Below are positions 27,210 to 36,738 of a stretch of DNA of 64,000 bases, one piece after another (within the stretch, counting starts at the first letter, position 1; every line of letters starts with the position of its first letter). Origin of the DNA: JABMQB01 sp963678235 (GTDB taxonomy: Bacteria > Bacteroidota > Bacteroidia > Bacteroidales > Prolixibacteraceae); assembly GCA_963678235.1 (NCBI GenBank), contig OY782766.1:4774001-4838000 (forward strand), given 5' to 3'. The translations under genes and the position numbers were made by a program. The notes under the pieces are model-generated. The model did no database searches. It saw only the letters and a program-made list of their open reading frames with translations, and was not told the origin of the DNA.

Positions 27210-27238
27210 TTGGGAAGAACATACTCGGTTTACTTTTG
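27210..27238 (+). promoter_or_regulatory. Promoter of the MATE gene
   Basis: TTG at 27210-27212, an 18-bp spacer and TACTTTTG at 27231-27238. This fits the Bacteroidota promoter pattern and places the start of transcription about 35 bp before the gene. Confidence 0.55.
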
Positions 27239-27279
27239 TTGGAAATAATCCATACTTTTGAGCCTCATTTGAAAATATT

Positions 27280-28629
27280 ATGGAGAAAACACGGGAATTA
27301 GGCGAAGCTAATATTGGAAAATTAATGCTGAAATTTTTTATTCCGGCTTTTATTGGTGTATTTGTCAATGCCTTATACAATATCGTCGACCGTATTTTTA
27401 TAGGGCAAGGGGTTGGTGCCGATGCACTTTCCGGTATTTCGGTGATATTTCCTATTATGTTGATAATGATGGCTCTGGGAATGCTAATCGGTATCGGAAC
27501 CGGAGTGATCATATCAATTAACCTTGGCAAAAAAGATATCGTTAAAGCAGAGAAAGTATTAGGAACAGGTTTTCTGTTAATGATAATCATATCGGTTTTT
27601 GCAACGATTGTAACTTATACGCTAAAAGAACCAATTTTACGCTCCTTTGGTGCAACCGATGAAATTATTGATTATGCAAACGATTATTTGAACATTATTC
27701 TTGCGGGAATAATATTTCAGGTGGTAGGGTTTTCGTTAAACAATGTCATCCGGTCCGAAGGAAACGCGCGTGTTGCAATGCTATCGATGGTTCTATCAGC
27801 AGGCTTGAACATGATACTAGATCCCATATTTATTTTTGGTTTTGGCATGGGCGTAAAAGGGGCAGCGTGGGCGACCTTTATTTCAATGGTAGCACTTGCA
27901 ATGTGGGTTTTATTCCATTTTATGGGAGGTCGGTCAATTGTGAAAATGCATCGAAAAAATATTGTATTTGACAAGCAAATTACTTTTGAAATACTTGGAA
28001 TTGGAATGGCGCCATTTGCAATGCAAATTGCGAATAGCCTTGTGCAGGGCTTGATTAATAAAAAACTTATTTACTATGGTGGCGACCTGGCAGTTGGTGC
28101 AATGGGGATTTTAAATTCAATTGCGACTTTAATTGTTATGAGTATTGTGGCTTTGAATATGGCATCGCAGCCAATAATCGGATTTAATTATGGGGCTAAA
28201 TCGGTGTTAAGGGTGAAGGCTACTTTAAGACTGGGGATCATATCGGCAACACTCATTTCTATTGCAGCATTTACCATGGTACAATCCATTCCGGAATTTA
28301 TGATCAAATTATTTAACACGGACGATCCCGATTTATTCGCAATTGCAGTGCCCGGACTTCGTCTAGCATTAATTGGATTGCCGGTTATTGGTTTTCAGGT
28401 TGTTGCCTCTAATTTTTTTCAATCGGTTGGGAAAGCCAAAATTGCCATGTTCCTTACCTTATTGCGACAGGTATTGTTTTTAATTCCTTTGCTTTACATT
28501 TTACCACTCCGCTATGGACTTACCGGAATATGGATCTCACTTCCTATAGCCGACTCCTTAAGTGCTTTGGTGGTTACTTATTTCACCATCCGGGAATGGA
28601 AAAAACTTACAGTGCAAGAACTTGCTTGA
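27280..28629 (+). CDS. MATE family cation-coupled multidrug exporter
   Basis: A 449-residue inner-membrane protein with about twelve transmembrane helices in two MatE halves. The N-terminus reads KLMLKFFIPAFIGVFVNALY then NIVDRIFIGQGVGADALSG, and the second half has ASQPIIGFNYGAKS. These are hallmark MATE stretches. Such transporters use sodium or proton gradients to expel organic cations and drugs, and the substrate cannot be read from sequence. A small membrane protein gene follows 16 bp later, probably in the same transcript. Confidence 0.95.
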   Translation: MEKTRELGEANIGKLMLKFFIPAFIGVFVNALYNIVDRIFIGQGVGADALSGISVIFPIMLIMMALGMLIGIGTGVIISINLGKKDIVKAEKVLGTGFLLMIIISVFATIVTYTLKEPILRSFGATDEIIDYANDYLNIILAGIIFQVVGFSLNNVIRSEGNARVAMLSMVLSAGLNMILDPIFIFGFGMGVKGAAWATFISMVALAMWVLFHFMGGRSIVKMHRKNIVFDKQITFEILGIGMAPFAMQIANSLVQGLINKKLIYYGGDLAVGAMGILNSIATLIVMSIVALNMASQPIIGFNYGAKSVLRVKATLRLGIISATLISIAAFTMVQSIPEFMIKLFNTDDPDLFAIAVPGLRLALIGLPVIGFQVVASNFFQSVGKAKIAMFLTLLRQVLFLIPLLYILPLRYGLTGIWISLPIADSLSALVVTYFTIREWKKLTVQELA

Positions 28630-28645
28630 TCATTGAATAAAATCT

Positions 28646-29062
28646 ATGGTTACTAAAAAGACATATTACTTTATTCAATTTGTATTTCTTATTGTATTTA
28701 TTCCAGGAGTGGTAATACTGACAAACGGTCTGGATTTTTTGATTGCACCAATATTTAAAAATGCCAAGTTCCCAATCGGAAACGCAATCACGTGGATTAT
28801 GCTTACAATATTTCCGTCATTTTTCTTTCAATGGTTTCGACGGGGAAAAAGGAATGGCAAACTGTACTTGTTATTGACTACAATCGCATTAATATTTGGA
28901 TTAAGTTGGGGCATTATCAGTTATATTTTTTCAGGAAACTGGCAATACAGTTTTGCAGATAGCACTAATTTCATCCTTTGGCTTGTTTATACTGCTTTGA
29001 TTATTTTTTTACCGTTGATTAGCCTCGTGATCAGGATTCTTTCCCAAATAGGCAAACCTTAA
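28646..29062 (+). CDS. Small polytopic membrane protein of unknown function
   Basis: 138 residues with four predicted membrane helices (YFIQFVFLIVFIPGVVIL, ITWIMLTIFPSFFFQW, YLLLTTIALIFGLSWGIISY, FILWLVYTALIIFLPL) and a basic RRGKRNGK loop. I recognise no family. It follows the MATE gene closely and overlaps the uvrA stop by 4 bp on the opposite strand. Confidence 0.75.
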   Translation: MVTKKTYYFIQFVFLIVFIPGVVILTNGLDFLIAPIFKNAKFPIGNAITWIMLTIFPSFFFQWFRRGKRNGKLYLLLTTIALIFGLSWGIISYIFSGNWQYSFADSTNFILWLVYTALIIFLPLISLVIRILSQIGKP

Positions 29063-31857
29063 CAAAGCTTATCTAGCAAAGCTTTTCCAGTATGCGATTC
29101 TTTTACATTTATTAATTCTTCGGGAATGCCTTCAAAAACAATATTTCCGCCTTTATCGCCTCCTTCAGGACCAATATCAATAATCCAGTCGGCACTTTTT
29201 ATAATATCCATATTATGCTCGATAATTACGATGGTATGCCCCCTGGATAATAATGCATTAAATGATCCTAAAAGCTTTTTAATATCGTGAAAATGGAGCC
29301 CGGTTGTTGGTTCATCAAAAATAAAAAGGGTGGGAGAATCTTTTTCTTTTACAAGAAAAGATGCCAGTTTAACCCGTTGGCTTTCTCCGCCCGAAAGTGT
29401 ACTTGACGATTGCCCAAGTTTTATATAACCTAAGCCGACATCCTGAAGTGGTTTGAGCCTTTTTGCAATTTTTTTCTCGGTTGATGATTTTCCTTCACTA
29501 AAAAAATCAACGGCTTCATTAACCGTTAGATTTAAAATGTTATCGATGTTCTTTTCTTTATAGCGGACGTCTAAAATATCCTCTTTAAAGCGCTTTCCAC
29601 CACAGCTTTCGCAAACCAGGTAAACATCGGCAAGAAATTGCATTTCAACTTTAATAATTCCCTCACCCTGGCATTCATCACACCTTCCGCCATCAACATT
29701 AAACGAAAAATGTGAAGGTTTTAAGCCCTGGTATTTTGCGGCTTGCTGGTCTGAAAATAGTTTTCTTATTTCATCGTATGCCTTCAGGTAAGTTACCGGG
29801 TTTGACCGCGAAGACTTTCCGATTGGGTTTTGATCAACAAACTCAACAGTCTGTATTAATTCTGTATCGCCTAAAATGGCATCGTGCAATCCGGTCCTTT
29901 CGCCATAACCTCCATAAAGCTTTGTTAATGCCGGCGATAGGATTTTTGATACCAACGATGATTTTCCGGAACCACTCACTCCAGTTACAACAGTTAAACA
30001 ATTCAATGGAAATTTTACCCGGACATTTTTTAAATTGTTTTCGCGCCCGCCAACTACTTCAATGGATTTGCTCCATTTTCTTCTTTTTTGGGGAACAGGG
30101 ATGTTTTCTTTTCCAGTCAGGTATTGAGATGTCAGGCTGAGGTCGTTTCCATTCAGTTGGCTATGAATGCCATTGTAAACTACTTCACCACCATGAATCC
30201 CGGCATGCGGACCAATATCAATGAGCTGGTCTGCAGCTCGTATGATTTCCTCGTCATGTTCAACAACCAAAACCGTGTTCCCCAATTTTTGGAGCTTTTT
30301 CAATACCGAAATCAAACGCTCCGTGTCTCTTGAGTGCAGCCCAATGCTTGGTTCATCGAGAATATACATTGATCCGACAAGACTGCTCCCTAATGAAGTC
30401 GCCAGGTTAATTCGTTGAGATTCACCACCCGATAGTGATGCAGATAACCGGTTTAAAGTCAGGTATCCCAAGCCAACGTCATCCAGAAACTCAAGCCGAC
30501 TAGTAATTTCAATTAGTATTCGTTTGGCAATAGCAAGGTCATGTGCGGAAAATTCAAGTTTCTGAAAAAAATTTCTTAATTCTACCACTGGCATTAGCAC
30601 CAGTTCCTGAATAGATTTGCCAGCAATCTTTACATTTGCCGCTTCTTTTTTTATTCTGCTTCCCTTGCATTCGGGGCAGGTTGTTTTTCCCCGATACCTT
30701 GATAACATTACGCGGTATTGGATTTTATAACTTTTTTCTTCCAGATGTTTAAAAAAAGTGTTTAAGCCCTTGAAATACGTATTCCCAGTCCATAGTAGTT
30801 CTTTCTGTTCAAGGCTAAGCTCGTAATACGGTTTATGAATTGGGAAGCCAAATTTCTCTGCAGAGTATATAAGCTTTTTCTTCCATTCGCTCATTTTTTC
30901 TCCCTTCCAGCAAACTATAGCATCCTGGTAAACTGAAAGTGATTTGTTGGGGACCACCAGATCTTCATCAATCCCAATCACTTTACCATATCCTTCGCAC
31001 GATGGGCATGCCCCAACCGGGTTGTTAAAGCTGAACATGTGTACGGACGGTATTTCAAATTCAATTCCATCGGCTTCAAATTTATTGGAGAATGATTTGC
31101 TAACTGTTCCTTCTTTTGTGTAAGCTTTAATAAAACACTCACCATGACCTTCAAAAAATGCAGTCTGAATAGAATCGGCAAGTCGGCTTTGTGTGTCCTC
31201 ATCAGTACTAACTGCTAGCCGGTCAATAACAACGGCACAATTTGTGCACGCTGAATCTTTCGACTTTAAAAATTCATCGATACGTATTATTTCATCTTTT
31301 ACTTCCAATCTGGTAAATCCTTGCTGAAGCAACAATTCTGCTTCTTCATAAGTTGACCTGCCGTTTTTGGGAGAAAGCGGGGCTGTAATAATAATTTTAG
31401 TTCCTTCACTAAACAAGTTGATGTAATTTACCACGTTAGTTACATCGTCACATTTTACCTCGGTATTCGAAATTGGAGAAATTGTTTTTCCTAACCTTGC
31501 AAATAAAAGTTTCAGATAATCATATATCTCGGTGGAAGTACCAACTGTTGATCGTGGGTTTCGGGTATTTACTTTTTGTTCAATGGCAATTGCTGGTGGT
31601 ATACCTTTTATAAAATCAACTTCGGGTTTATTTATTTTTCCTAAGAATTGCCTGGCATACGACGACAGGCTTTCAACATACCTTCTTTGCCCTTCTGCAA
31701 ACAGTGTGTCAAAAGCCAGCGAAGACTTCCCTGAACCTGATACTCCGGATATTACAATGAATTTATTTCGTGGAATTTTAAGATTAATATTTTTTAAATT
31801 GTGTACTCTAGCCCCTTGAATTTCAATTACTTTCTTTTCTTTATTTATGTTCGGCAT
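29059..31857 (-). CDS. uvrA: Excinuclease ABC subunit A
   Basis: A 932-residue DNA damage sensor of nucleotide excision repair, acting with UvrB. There are two ABC ATPase modules, each with Walker A GVSGSGKSS, signature LSGGESQR and Walker B (YILDEPSIGLH; FIFDEPTTGLH). Zinc-binding cysteines are visible in ACPSCEGYGKV, TCPECKGSRI and the C-terminal RCDECQGEG ... VCESCGGKRF. Length is canonical. It is monocistronic and divergent from the ECF sigma gene. Confidence 0.98.
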   Translation of the reverse strand: MPNINKEKKVIEIQGARVHNLKNINLKIPRNKFIVISGVSGSGKSSLAFDTLFAEGQRRYVESLSSYARQFLGKINKPEVDFIKGIPPAIAIEQKVNTRNPRSTVGTSTEIYDYLKLLFARLGKTISPISNTEVKCDDVTNVVNYINLFSEGTKIIITAPLSPKNGRSTYEEAELLLQQGFTRLEVKDEIIRIDEFLKSKDSACTNCAVVIDRLAVSTDEDTQSRLADSIQTAFFEGHGECFIKAYTKEGTVSKSFSNKFEADGIEFEIPSVHMFSFNNPVGACPSCEGYGKVIGIDEDLVVPNKSLSVYQDAIVCWKGEKMSEWKKKLIYSAEKFGFPIHKPYYELSLEQKELLWTGNTYFKGLNTFFKHLEEKSYKIQYRVMLSRYRGKTTCPECKGSRIKKEAANVKIAGKSIQELVLMPVVELRNFFQKLEFSAHDLAIAKRILIEITSRLEFLDDVGLGYLTLNRLSASLSGGESQRINLATSLGSSLVGSMYILDEPSIGLHSRDTERLISVLKKLQKLGNTVLVVEHDEEIIRAADQLIDIGPHAGIHGGEVVYNGIHSQLNGNDLSLTSQYLTGKENIPVPQKRRKWSKSIEVVGGRENNLKNVRVKFPLNCLTVVTGVSGSGKSSLVSKILSPALTKLYGGYGERTGLHDAILGDTELIQTVEFVDQNPIGKSSRSNPVTYLKAYDEIRKLFSDQQAAKYQGLKPSHFSFNVDGGRCDECQGEGIIKVEMQFLADVYLVCESCGGKRFKEDILDVRYKEKNIDNILNLTVNEAVDFFSEGKSSTEKKIAKRLKPLQDVGLGYIKLGQSSSTLSGGESQRVKLASFLVKEKDSPTLFIFDEPTTGLHFHDIKKLLGSFNALLSRGHTIVIIEHNMDIIKSADWIIDIGPEGGDKGGNIVFEGIPEELINVKESHTGKALLDKLC

Positions 31858-32021
31858 ATTTTCCCAAAATCAGTTTTGATACAAAAATTTGTATTTTTCA
31901 ATTAAAAAGCGCACTTTTACAACTGTAAAATTAGAAAATTGTTTCATTAATTCTTAAAACGGGTCGCCTATAGTATAAACTTTACTTTTTTGATATTTAT
32001 ACAGAAATAAACTAGAAAGTA

Positions 32022-32615
32022 ATGTTCAGTACAAAAACCCTGAGCGATTATTCGCTCGTTCAACAATTTATCGAAGGCGACACGAGATCCATCGAAATTT
32101 TAGTAAACCGACACAAGAACAGAGTGTTCTCTTATATTCTTTTGATTGTAAAAAATCAGGAATTGGCTGAGGATATTTTCCAGGAAACTTTTATCAAAGT
32201 CATTAAGTCATTAAAGCGTGGAAAATATGTGGAGAATGGCAAGTTTGTTTCATGGGTACTCAGAATTTCGCATAATCTTATCATCGACCATTTTAGAAAA
32301 GAAAAACTAAAAGCGACTATTTCAAATGATAGTTGCGAAGTGGATATCTTTAATTCCAAGAAATTTTCTGAAACGACCATCGAAGATGATTTGGTAAGTA
32401 AGCAAATATTCTCGGAAGTTAAAGATTTGATTAAAGAACTGCCGGAAGACCAGCAGCAAGTGATTTATATGCGGCATTATATGGACATGAGCTTTAAAGA
32501 AATTGCAGAGCAAACCGATGTTAGCATTAATACAGCTTTGGGGCGAATGAGGTATGCACTGATTAATTTACGAAAGTTAATAGATGAAAAGAATTTAAGC
32601 CTAACTGCTATTTAA
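32022..32615 (+). CDS. ECF-type RNA polymerase sigma factor
   Basis: A 197-residue sigma-70 family protein. Region 2 reads ELAEDIFQETFIKVIKSL with SWVLRISHNLIIDHFRKEK, and region 4 reads LPEDQQQVIYMRHYMDMSF followed by the KEIAEQTDVSINTALGRMRY helix-turn-helix. It contacts core polymerase and recognises an alternative promoter. No transmembrane anti-sigma gene follows. The next gene instead encodes a small acidic protein. The 164-bp divergent gap with uvrA shows no exact TAnnTTTG box, so it may use its own sigma. Confidence 0.93.
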   Translation: MFSTKTLSDYSLVQQFIEGDTRSIEILVNRHKNRVFSYILLIVKNQELAEDIFQETFIKVIKSLKRGKYVENGKFVSWVLRISHNLIIDHFRKEKLKATISNDSCEVDIFNSKKFSETTIEDDLVSKQIFSEVKDLIKELPEDQQQVIYMRHYMDMSFKEIAEQTDVSINTALGRMRYALINLRKLIDEKNLSLTAI

Positions 32616-32681
32616 CTTTTGTTAACACAATTTTTACTTATAGGTAGCGTTATATTGGAAATAAAAATATAATTCGTGCCT

Positions 32682-32909
32682 ATGATTAAAAATTCTACTT
32701 TAACTTATTTGATTAAAAAATATTCTTCCTTAAATGAAAATAAGCCAAGTTTGGCTTTGGAAACTGAATTGGAAGATATGTTAATCGAGATGGATTGCGA
32801 AGATTTTGCTCCATCGCAAAAATCCATCAATTCAATATTAGACTTTGCAGCTTCGTATGAAGTGTTGGAAACCGAACATACAGGTTTAATCGAAATGAAT
32901 TTAAATTAA
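32682..32909 (+). CDS. Small acidic protein of unknown function beside the ECF sigma gene
   Basis: 75 residues from the ATG at 32682 (the frame reaches a GTG at 32676). The protein is soluble, helical and acidic (LALETELEDMLIEMDCEDF). It lies 66 bp after the sigma gene and before a strong terminator, so it is probably co-transcribed. It could modulate the sigma factor, but nothing in the sequence proves this. Confidence 0.7.
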   Translation: MIKNSTLTYLIKKYSSLNENKPSLALETELEDMLIEMDCEDFAPSQKSINSILDFAASYEVLETEHTGLIEMNLN

Positions 32910-32930
32910 TTATTAACTCCTTTTAAATTT

Positions 32931-32961
32931 CCCTGATCAGTTTACTGGTCAGGGTTTTTTT
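32931..32961 (+). terminator. Intrinsic terminator of the sigma-factor unit
   Basis: CCCTGATCAG / CTGGTCAGGG, a 10-bp stem with one wobble pair, a TTTA loop and seven T. Confidence 0.93.
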
Positions 32962-33055
32962 ATGCCATATTTTTTCTTGCCCTATTGTTTTATTAAAAAA
33001 TTTCATTTAATTTAGTGATATCAAAATAATATCAAAATACTAAATTTATAATGTC

Positions 33056-33901
33056 ATGGAAAAAAGTTATTCAGCATTGACCGGTTATTTGTTTTTGTTG
33101 CTAGAAATCATTCTGTTACCAATAATTATTTTTGGTTTTATCCGGGGAATGGTCGTCCCTTCAATCGTTTTAATTCCGGTTTTCATTCTTATTGCCGTCG
33201 GTTTTACGGTGGTCGATCCCAATCAAAGTTGTGTGCTCGTATTATTTGGGGCATATAAAGGGACTATCAAAACCAATGGTTTTTATTGGGTAAACCCGTT
33301 TTTTTCAAAAAAGAAAATTTCGCTGAGGGCACGAAACTTTGACAGCGAAACCATTAAGGTAAATGACAAACTTGGAAACCCGATCATGATTGGGCTAGTA
33401 TTGGTTTGGAAAGTCGAAGATACTTACAAAGCAGCATTTGGTGTCAATGAATTTGAACATTTTGTAGTAGTGCAAAGTGAGGCAGCATTAAGAAAACTTG
33501 CAGGTTTATATCCTTACGATAACATCGAAGATGAGCATGCAAGCATTACTTTACGGGACGGGGGTGAAGAAGTAAATGAGATGTTGGAAAGAGAAATTGT
33601 TGAACGACTTGAGATTGCAGGAATTCATGTAATAGAAGCGAGAATAAACCATATTGCTTATGCACAGGAAATTGCCCAGGCAATGTTAAAACGCCAACAG
33701 GCAACAGCTATTGTTGCGGCAAGGTTCAAAATTGTTGAAGGGGCTGTAAGCATGGTAGAAATGGCATTGGAGCAATTGAGTGAGAAGCAAATTGTTGAGT
33801 TGGATGAAGAAAAGAAAGCAACCATGGTAAGCAACCTGATGGTAGTTCTTTGTGGTGATAAAGAAGCAACCCCGGTTGTGAATACGGGATCTCTATATTA
33901 A
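33056..33901 (+). CDS. SPFH/band-7 domain membrane protein
   Basis: 281 residues. There are two N-terminal membrane helices (about 8-28 and 34-52), then an SPFH domain starting VVDPNQSCVLVLFGAYKGTI, with VWKVEDTYKAAF and the helical EARINHIAYAQEIAQAML part, ending in an alanine/glutamate-rich coil. Stomatin/QmcA-like proteins form membrane microdomain assemblies. Three small genes follow closely: a two-helix membrane protein, a 50-residue RHH protein and a zinc ribbon. Confidence 0.9.
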   Translation: MEKSYSALTGYLFLLLEIILLPIIIFGFIRGMVVPSIVLIPVFILIAVGFTVVDPNQSCVLVLFGAYKGTIKTNGFYWVNPFFSKKKISLRARNFDSETIKVNDKLGNPIMIGLVLVWKVEDTYKAAFGVNEFEHFVVVQSEAALRKLAGLYPYDNIEDEHASITLRDGGEEVNEMLEREIVERLEIAGIHVIEARINHIAYAQEIAQAMLKRQQATAIVAARFKIVEGAVSMVEMALEQLSEKQIVELDEEKKATMVSNLMVVLCGDKEATPVVNTGSLY

Positions 33902-33940
33902 TGTCTCAAAAAAGAATTTAATTGGGAGAATTCAAGCGAA

Positions 33941-34459
33941 ATGGTTTATTTCAAAGAAAAACAGAAACTTCAAAAATCGGGCTTTACAATTGTTGGGATT
34001 GTTTCGTCCTTATCGTTGGGTGTTTTTCTATTTACATTGCTTGAATATTTTCAAATTGCTGATTTTTCGATACCTGGTAAATTAAATTACACCTTGCTCA
34101 GGATATCCGCAATTCTCAATTTTTATTTTGTTTATATGTTGATAAGCGGGTCATTGTTAAAGCTGGAAACATATGTTTCAGGTAGCAGCCTTCGTTTTAG
34201 GATGTTTCCTTTTATTGGTAAATTCCGGGAGTTTAATAGAGATTCCATTCATAGTTTTGAGATTATTAATGATAAAAAACTCAGGGAATATAGTGGGTGG
34301 AATATCAGAAGAAAATATGGTAGGATGAAAAATATTTTTATTGTGCATGGAAGTAAAGCAATAAAAATAAATATGACAGATGGGCAAAAAATTATTTTGG
34401 GCACACAAAAACCCAATTTGTTTGCCAAAGGACTTGAAAGAATGAAACAGTTTAATTAA
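33941..34459 (+). CDS. Membrane protein with two helices and a C-terminal cytosolic domain
   Basis: 172 residues. Two transmembrane segments (SGFTIVGIVSSLSLGVFLF and ILNFYFVYMLISGSLLKL) are followed by a beta-rich domain of about 95 residues (LRFRMFPFIGKFREFNRDSI ... IKINMTDGQKIILGTQKPNL), resembling PH-like membrane-associated domains. I recognise no named family. It sits 39 bp after the SPFH gene and 7 bp before the RHH gene, so an operon is likely. Confidence 0.8.
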   Translation: MVYFKEKQKLQKSGFTIVGIVSSLSLGVFLFTLLEYFQIADFSIPGKLNYTLLRISAILNFYFVYMLISGSLLKLETYVSGSSLRFRMFPFIGKFREFNRDSIHSFEIINDKKLREYSGWNIRRKYGRMKNIFIVHGSKAIKINMTDGQKIILGTQKPNLFAKGLERMKQFN

Positions 34460-34466
34460 ACTGATT

Positions 34467-34619
34467 ATGGCGAAAAAGAAATCATTTGTGTTGAGGGTCG
34501 ATCCGGAGATGTTGGAAGCAGTAGAAAAATGGGCTGCAGATGAGTTCAGAAGTATTAACGGGCAATTAGAATGGATTATTAGTAACTCCCTGAAACAGGC
34601 AAAGAGGTATAAAAAATAA
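34467..34619 (+). CDS. Arc-like ribbon-helix-helix protein, 50 residues
   Basis: A short frame beginning MAKKKSFVLRVDPEMLEAVE, continuing through EFRSINGQLEWIISNSL and ending QAKRYKK. The pattern of a short strand (SFVLRVD), a helix (EMLEAVEKWAAD) and a second helix (SINGQLEWIISNSLKQA) is that of Arc/MetJ DNA-binding proteins. It starts 7 bp after the previous stop, which makes it a genuine operon member. It may regulate the SPFH unit, but that is unproven. Confidence 0.85.
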   Translation: MAKKKSFVLRVDPEMLEAVEKWAADEFRSINGQLEWIISNSLKQAKRYKK

Positions 34620-34693
34620 AATGATTTTCGGGAGTTTAGTAATTTGTGTAGCTCCCTTATTACTTATCAATTATAACCATAAAATTAATAGCC

Positions 34694-34906
34694 ATGAACC
34701 AAAGAAGTTATAGTTGTGTAAAATGCGGAAACAGAAAAGCTGATTTTGATGAAATCAGGACTACAGGTTCCGGATTTACAAAATACTTTAATATCCAAAA
34801 CCGAAGGTTTACAAGTGTTTCGTGCACGCAATGTGGGTACACGGAATTTTACCGGGGAGGAAGATCAGGAGGGGCAAGCAATATCCTTGATTTCCTGACA
34901 AATTAA
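34694..34906 (+). CDS. Zinc-ribbon nucleic-acid-binding protein
   Basis: 70 residues with two CxxC knuckles: YSCVKCGNRKAD near the start and VSCTQCGYTEFY after residue 43. The middle TTGSGFTKYFNIQNRRF and the C-terminal GGASNILDFL match the small predicted Zn-ribbon family (COG3478-like). It is probably cytosolic. It lies 74 bp after the RHH gene and may be separately expressed. Confidence 0.85.
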   Translation: MNQRSYSCVKCGNRKADFDEIRTTGSGFTKYFNIQNRRFTSVSCTQCGYTEFYRGGRSGGASNILDFLTN

Positions 34907-35018
34907 ATATGGATCAAAAAGATAAAAAGCGTCGTACAGACCCTTTTTTTTGCTTTTAAATTTACTTTAAATTACCCTGCTTATTTGATTTAAATATTCA
35001 GTACTCCCTTTTTTGGGC

Positions 35019-35026
35019 TATTTTTG
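35019..35026 (+). promoter_or_regulatory. Possible pfp -7 box (TATTTTTG)
   Basis: An exact TAnnTTTG match 33 bp before the pfp ATG. The -33 element is poor. Confidence 0.45.
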
Positions 35027-35059
35027 GTTGAACAATTAATCAGATACCAAAATAAAATT

Positions 35060-36715
35060 ATGACAACTATAAGTCCGTTACAAAGAGAAAGGGCTAAATA
35101 CCAGCCTAAACTTCCAACTTCTTTAAAAAGTGGGGTGAACCTTGTCGAAGGTGCCAAAACTGAATCTGTTGCAGATCAGGAGGATATCAAAAAGTTATTT
35201 CCGAATACCTATGGTATGCCCTTGTTAACTTTTGAGCCAGGTGGCGAAAAAGGTGGTGACAAACCAATCAATGTGGGCGTTATCCTTTCTGGTGGTCAGG
35301 CACCAGGTGGACACAACGTAATTTCCGGTATTTTCGATGGGATAAAACGAATTTATAAGGACAGTAAACTTTATGGTTTTCTTGGCGGACCAGCCGGATT
35401 GGTTGACCATAATTACAGCGAATTAACCGCCGAAGTTGTTGACAGGTACAGAAATACCGGAGGATTTGATATTATCGGATCAGGAAGGACGAAATTAGAA
35501 GAAACTGCCCAATTTGACAAAGGATTGGAGATTTTAAAAAAACTTGAAATTAATGCCCTTGTTATTATTGGAGGTGACGATTCAAATACAAATGCATGTG
35601 TGATTGCAGAATATTACGCAAGCATAAAATCAGGAATTCAGGTAATAGGTTGCCCGAAAACCATTGATGGTGACTTGAAAAACGAAATGGTGGAAGCTTC
35701 TTTTGGGTTCGATACAGCCACAAAAGTTTATTCTGAATTGATCGGTAACATCCAAAGGGATGCCCGTTCGGCAAAAAAATATTGGCACTTTATTAAATTA
35801 ATGGGACGTTCTGCTTCTCATATTGGTTTAGAATGTGCTTTGCAAACCCAACCAAACATTACCTTGATTTCGGAAGAAGTTGCTGCTAAAAAAATGACTT
35901 TGCAAGAAGTTGTTGATTACATGGCAGAAATTATTGCAGTTCGTGGAAATATGGGAAGAAACTACGGGGTTGCACTTATTCCGGAAGGATTGATCGAGTT
36001 TATACCTGAAATGAAGACTTTGATCGGTGAGCTAAACGATATTTTGGCTGAAGGTTCTAAATTGGAAAAAGAATACCAGTTGTTGCGTAAAAGTGTGCGT
36101 TTAGACTGGCTGGCTGAACACCTTACACCTGAATCGGCAAAAGTATTTAAGTCGTTGCCAACTGGCATTGCTACCCAGCTTACACTGGATCGTGACCCAC
36201 ACGGAAACGTTCAGGTTTCGCTCATCGAAACAGAAAAGCTATTAGGAGAAATGGTTAAATCGAAAATGAAAGATTTGAAGAAAAAAGATCAATATGCTGG
36301 TAAATTTAGCGCGCAATACCACTTTTTCGGTTACGAAGGCAGGTGTGCTGCCCCTTCAAACTTCGATGCTGATTATACCTATTCACTGGGAGTAAATGCT
36401 GCATTGTTAATTGCTGCGGGTAAAACAGGTTACCTGTCATCTATCCGAAACCTTACACAATCAGCCGATAATTGGATTGCCGGAGGTGTTCCAATTACCA
36501 TGATGATGAACATGGAAAGAAGGCATGGGCACATGAAACCTGTGATCCAAAAAGCCTTGGTTGAGTTAGATGATGCGCCATTTAAATTCCTGGAATCGAA
36601 ACGCGATGAATGGGCAAAACAAACCAGTTTTGTTTATCCCGGTCCGATCCAATATTTTGGTCCATCATCGGTTTGCGACCAACCTACCGAAACCTTAAAA
36701 TTAGAAAAAGCTTAA
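35060..36715 (+). CDS. pfp: PPi-dependent phosphofructokinase
   Basis: The ATG at 35060 gives 551 residues. The longer frame starts at a TTG inside the presumed promoter. The enzyme phosphorylates fructose-6-phosphate with pyrophosphate, reversibly. Phosphate-donor residues are diagnostic: GGDDSNTNA with D173-D174 where ATP enzymes have GGDGS, and the lysine in CPKTIDGDLKN (K200). The length and N-terminal extension resemble the long plant/Bacteroidota PFP type. A clear terminator follows. With ppdK at 3.7-6.5 kb it supports PPi-based glycolysis. Confidence 0.97.
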   Translation: MTTISPLQRERAKYQPKLPTSLKSGVNLVEGAKTESVADQEDIKKLFPNTYGMPLLTFEPGGEKGGDKPINVGVILSGGQAPGGHNVISGIFDGIKRIYKDSKLYGFLGGPAGLVDHNYSELTAEVVDRYRNTGGFDIIGSGRTKLEETAQFDKGLEILKKLEINALVIIGGDDSNTNACVIAEYYASIKSGIQVIGCPKTIDGDLKNEMVEASFGFDTATKVYSELIGNIQRDARSAKKYWHFIKLMGRSASHIGLECALQTQPNITLISEEVAAKKMTLQEVVDYMAEIIAVRGNMGRNYGVALIPEGLIEFIPEMKTLIGELNDILAEGSKLEKEYQLLRKSVRLDWLAEHLTPESAKVFKSLPTGIATQLTLDRDPHGNVQVSLIETEKLLGEMVKSKMKDLKKKDQYAGKFSAQYHFFGYEGRCAAPSNFDADYTYSLGVNAALLIAAGKTGYLSSIRNLTQSADNWIAGGVPITMMMNMERRHGHMKPVIQKALVELDDAPFKFLESKRDEWAKQTSFVYPGPIQYFGPSSVCDQPTETLKLEKA

Positions 36716-36738
36716 TTCCTTTTTTTATTATAATACGC

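Noticed and set aside
27171..27590. Upstream extension of the HEAT-repeat frame to 27590
   Set aside because: It runs antisense through the start of the MATE gene and its composition is that of a shadow. The ATG at 27170 begins the helical repeat protein.
29712..30140. 142-codon plus-strand frame inside uvrA
   Set aside because: Overlaps the second ATPase module of uvrA, whose motifs are unmistakable.
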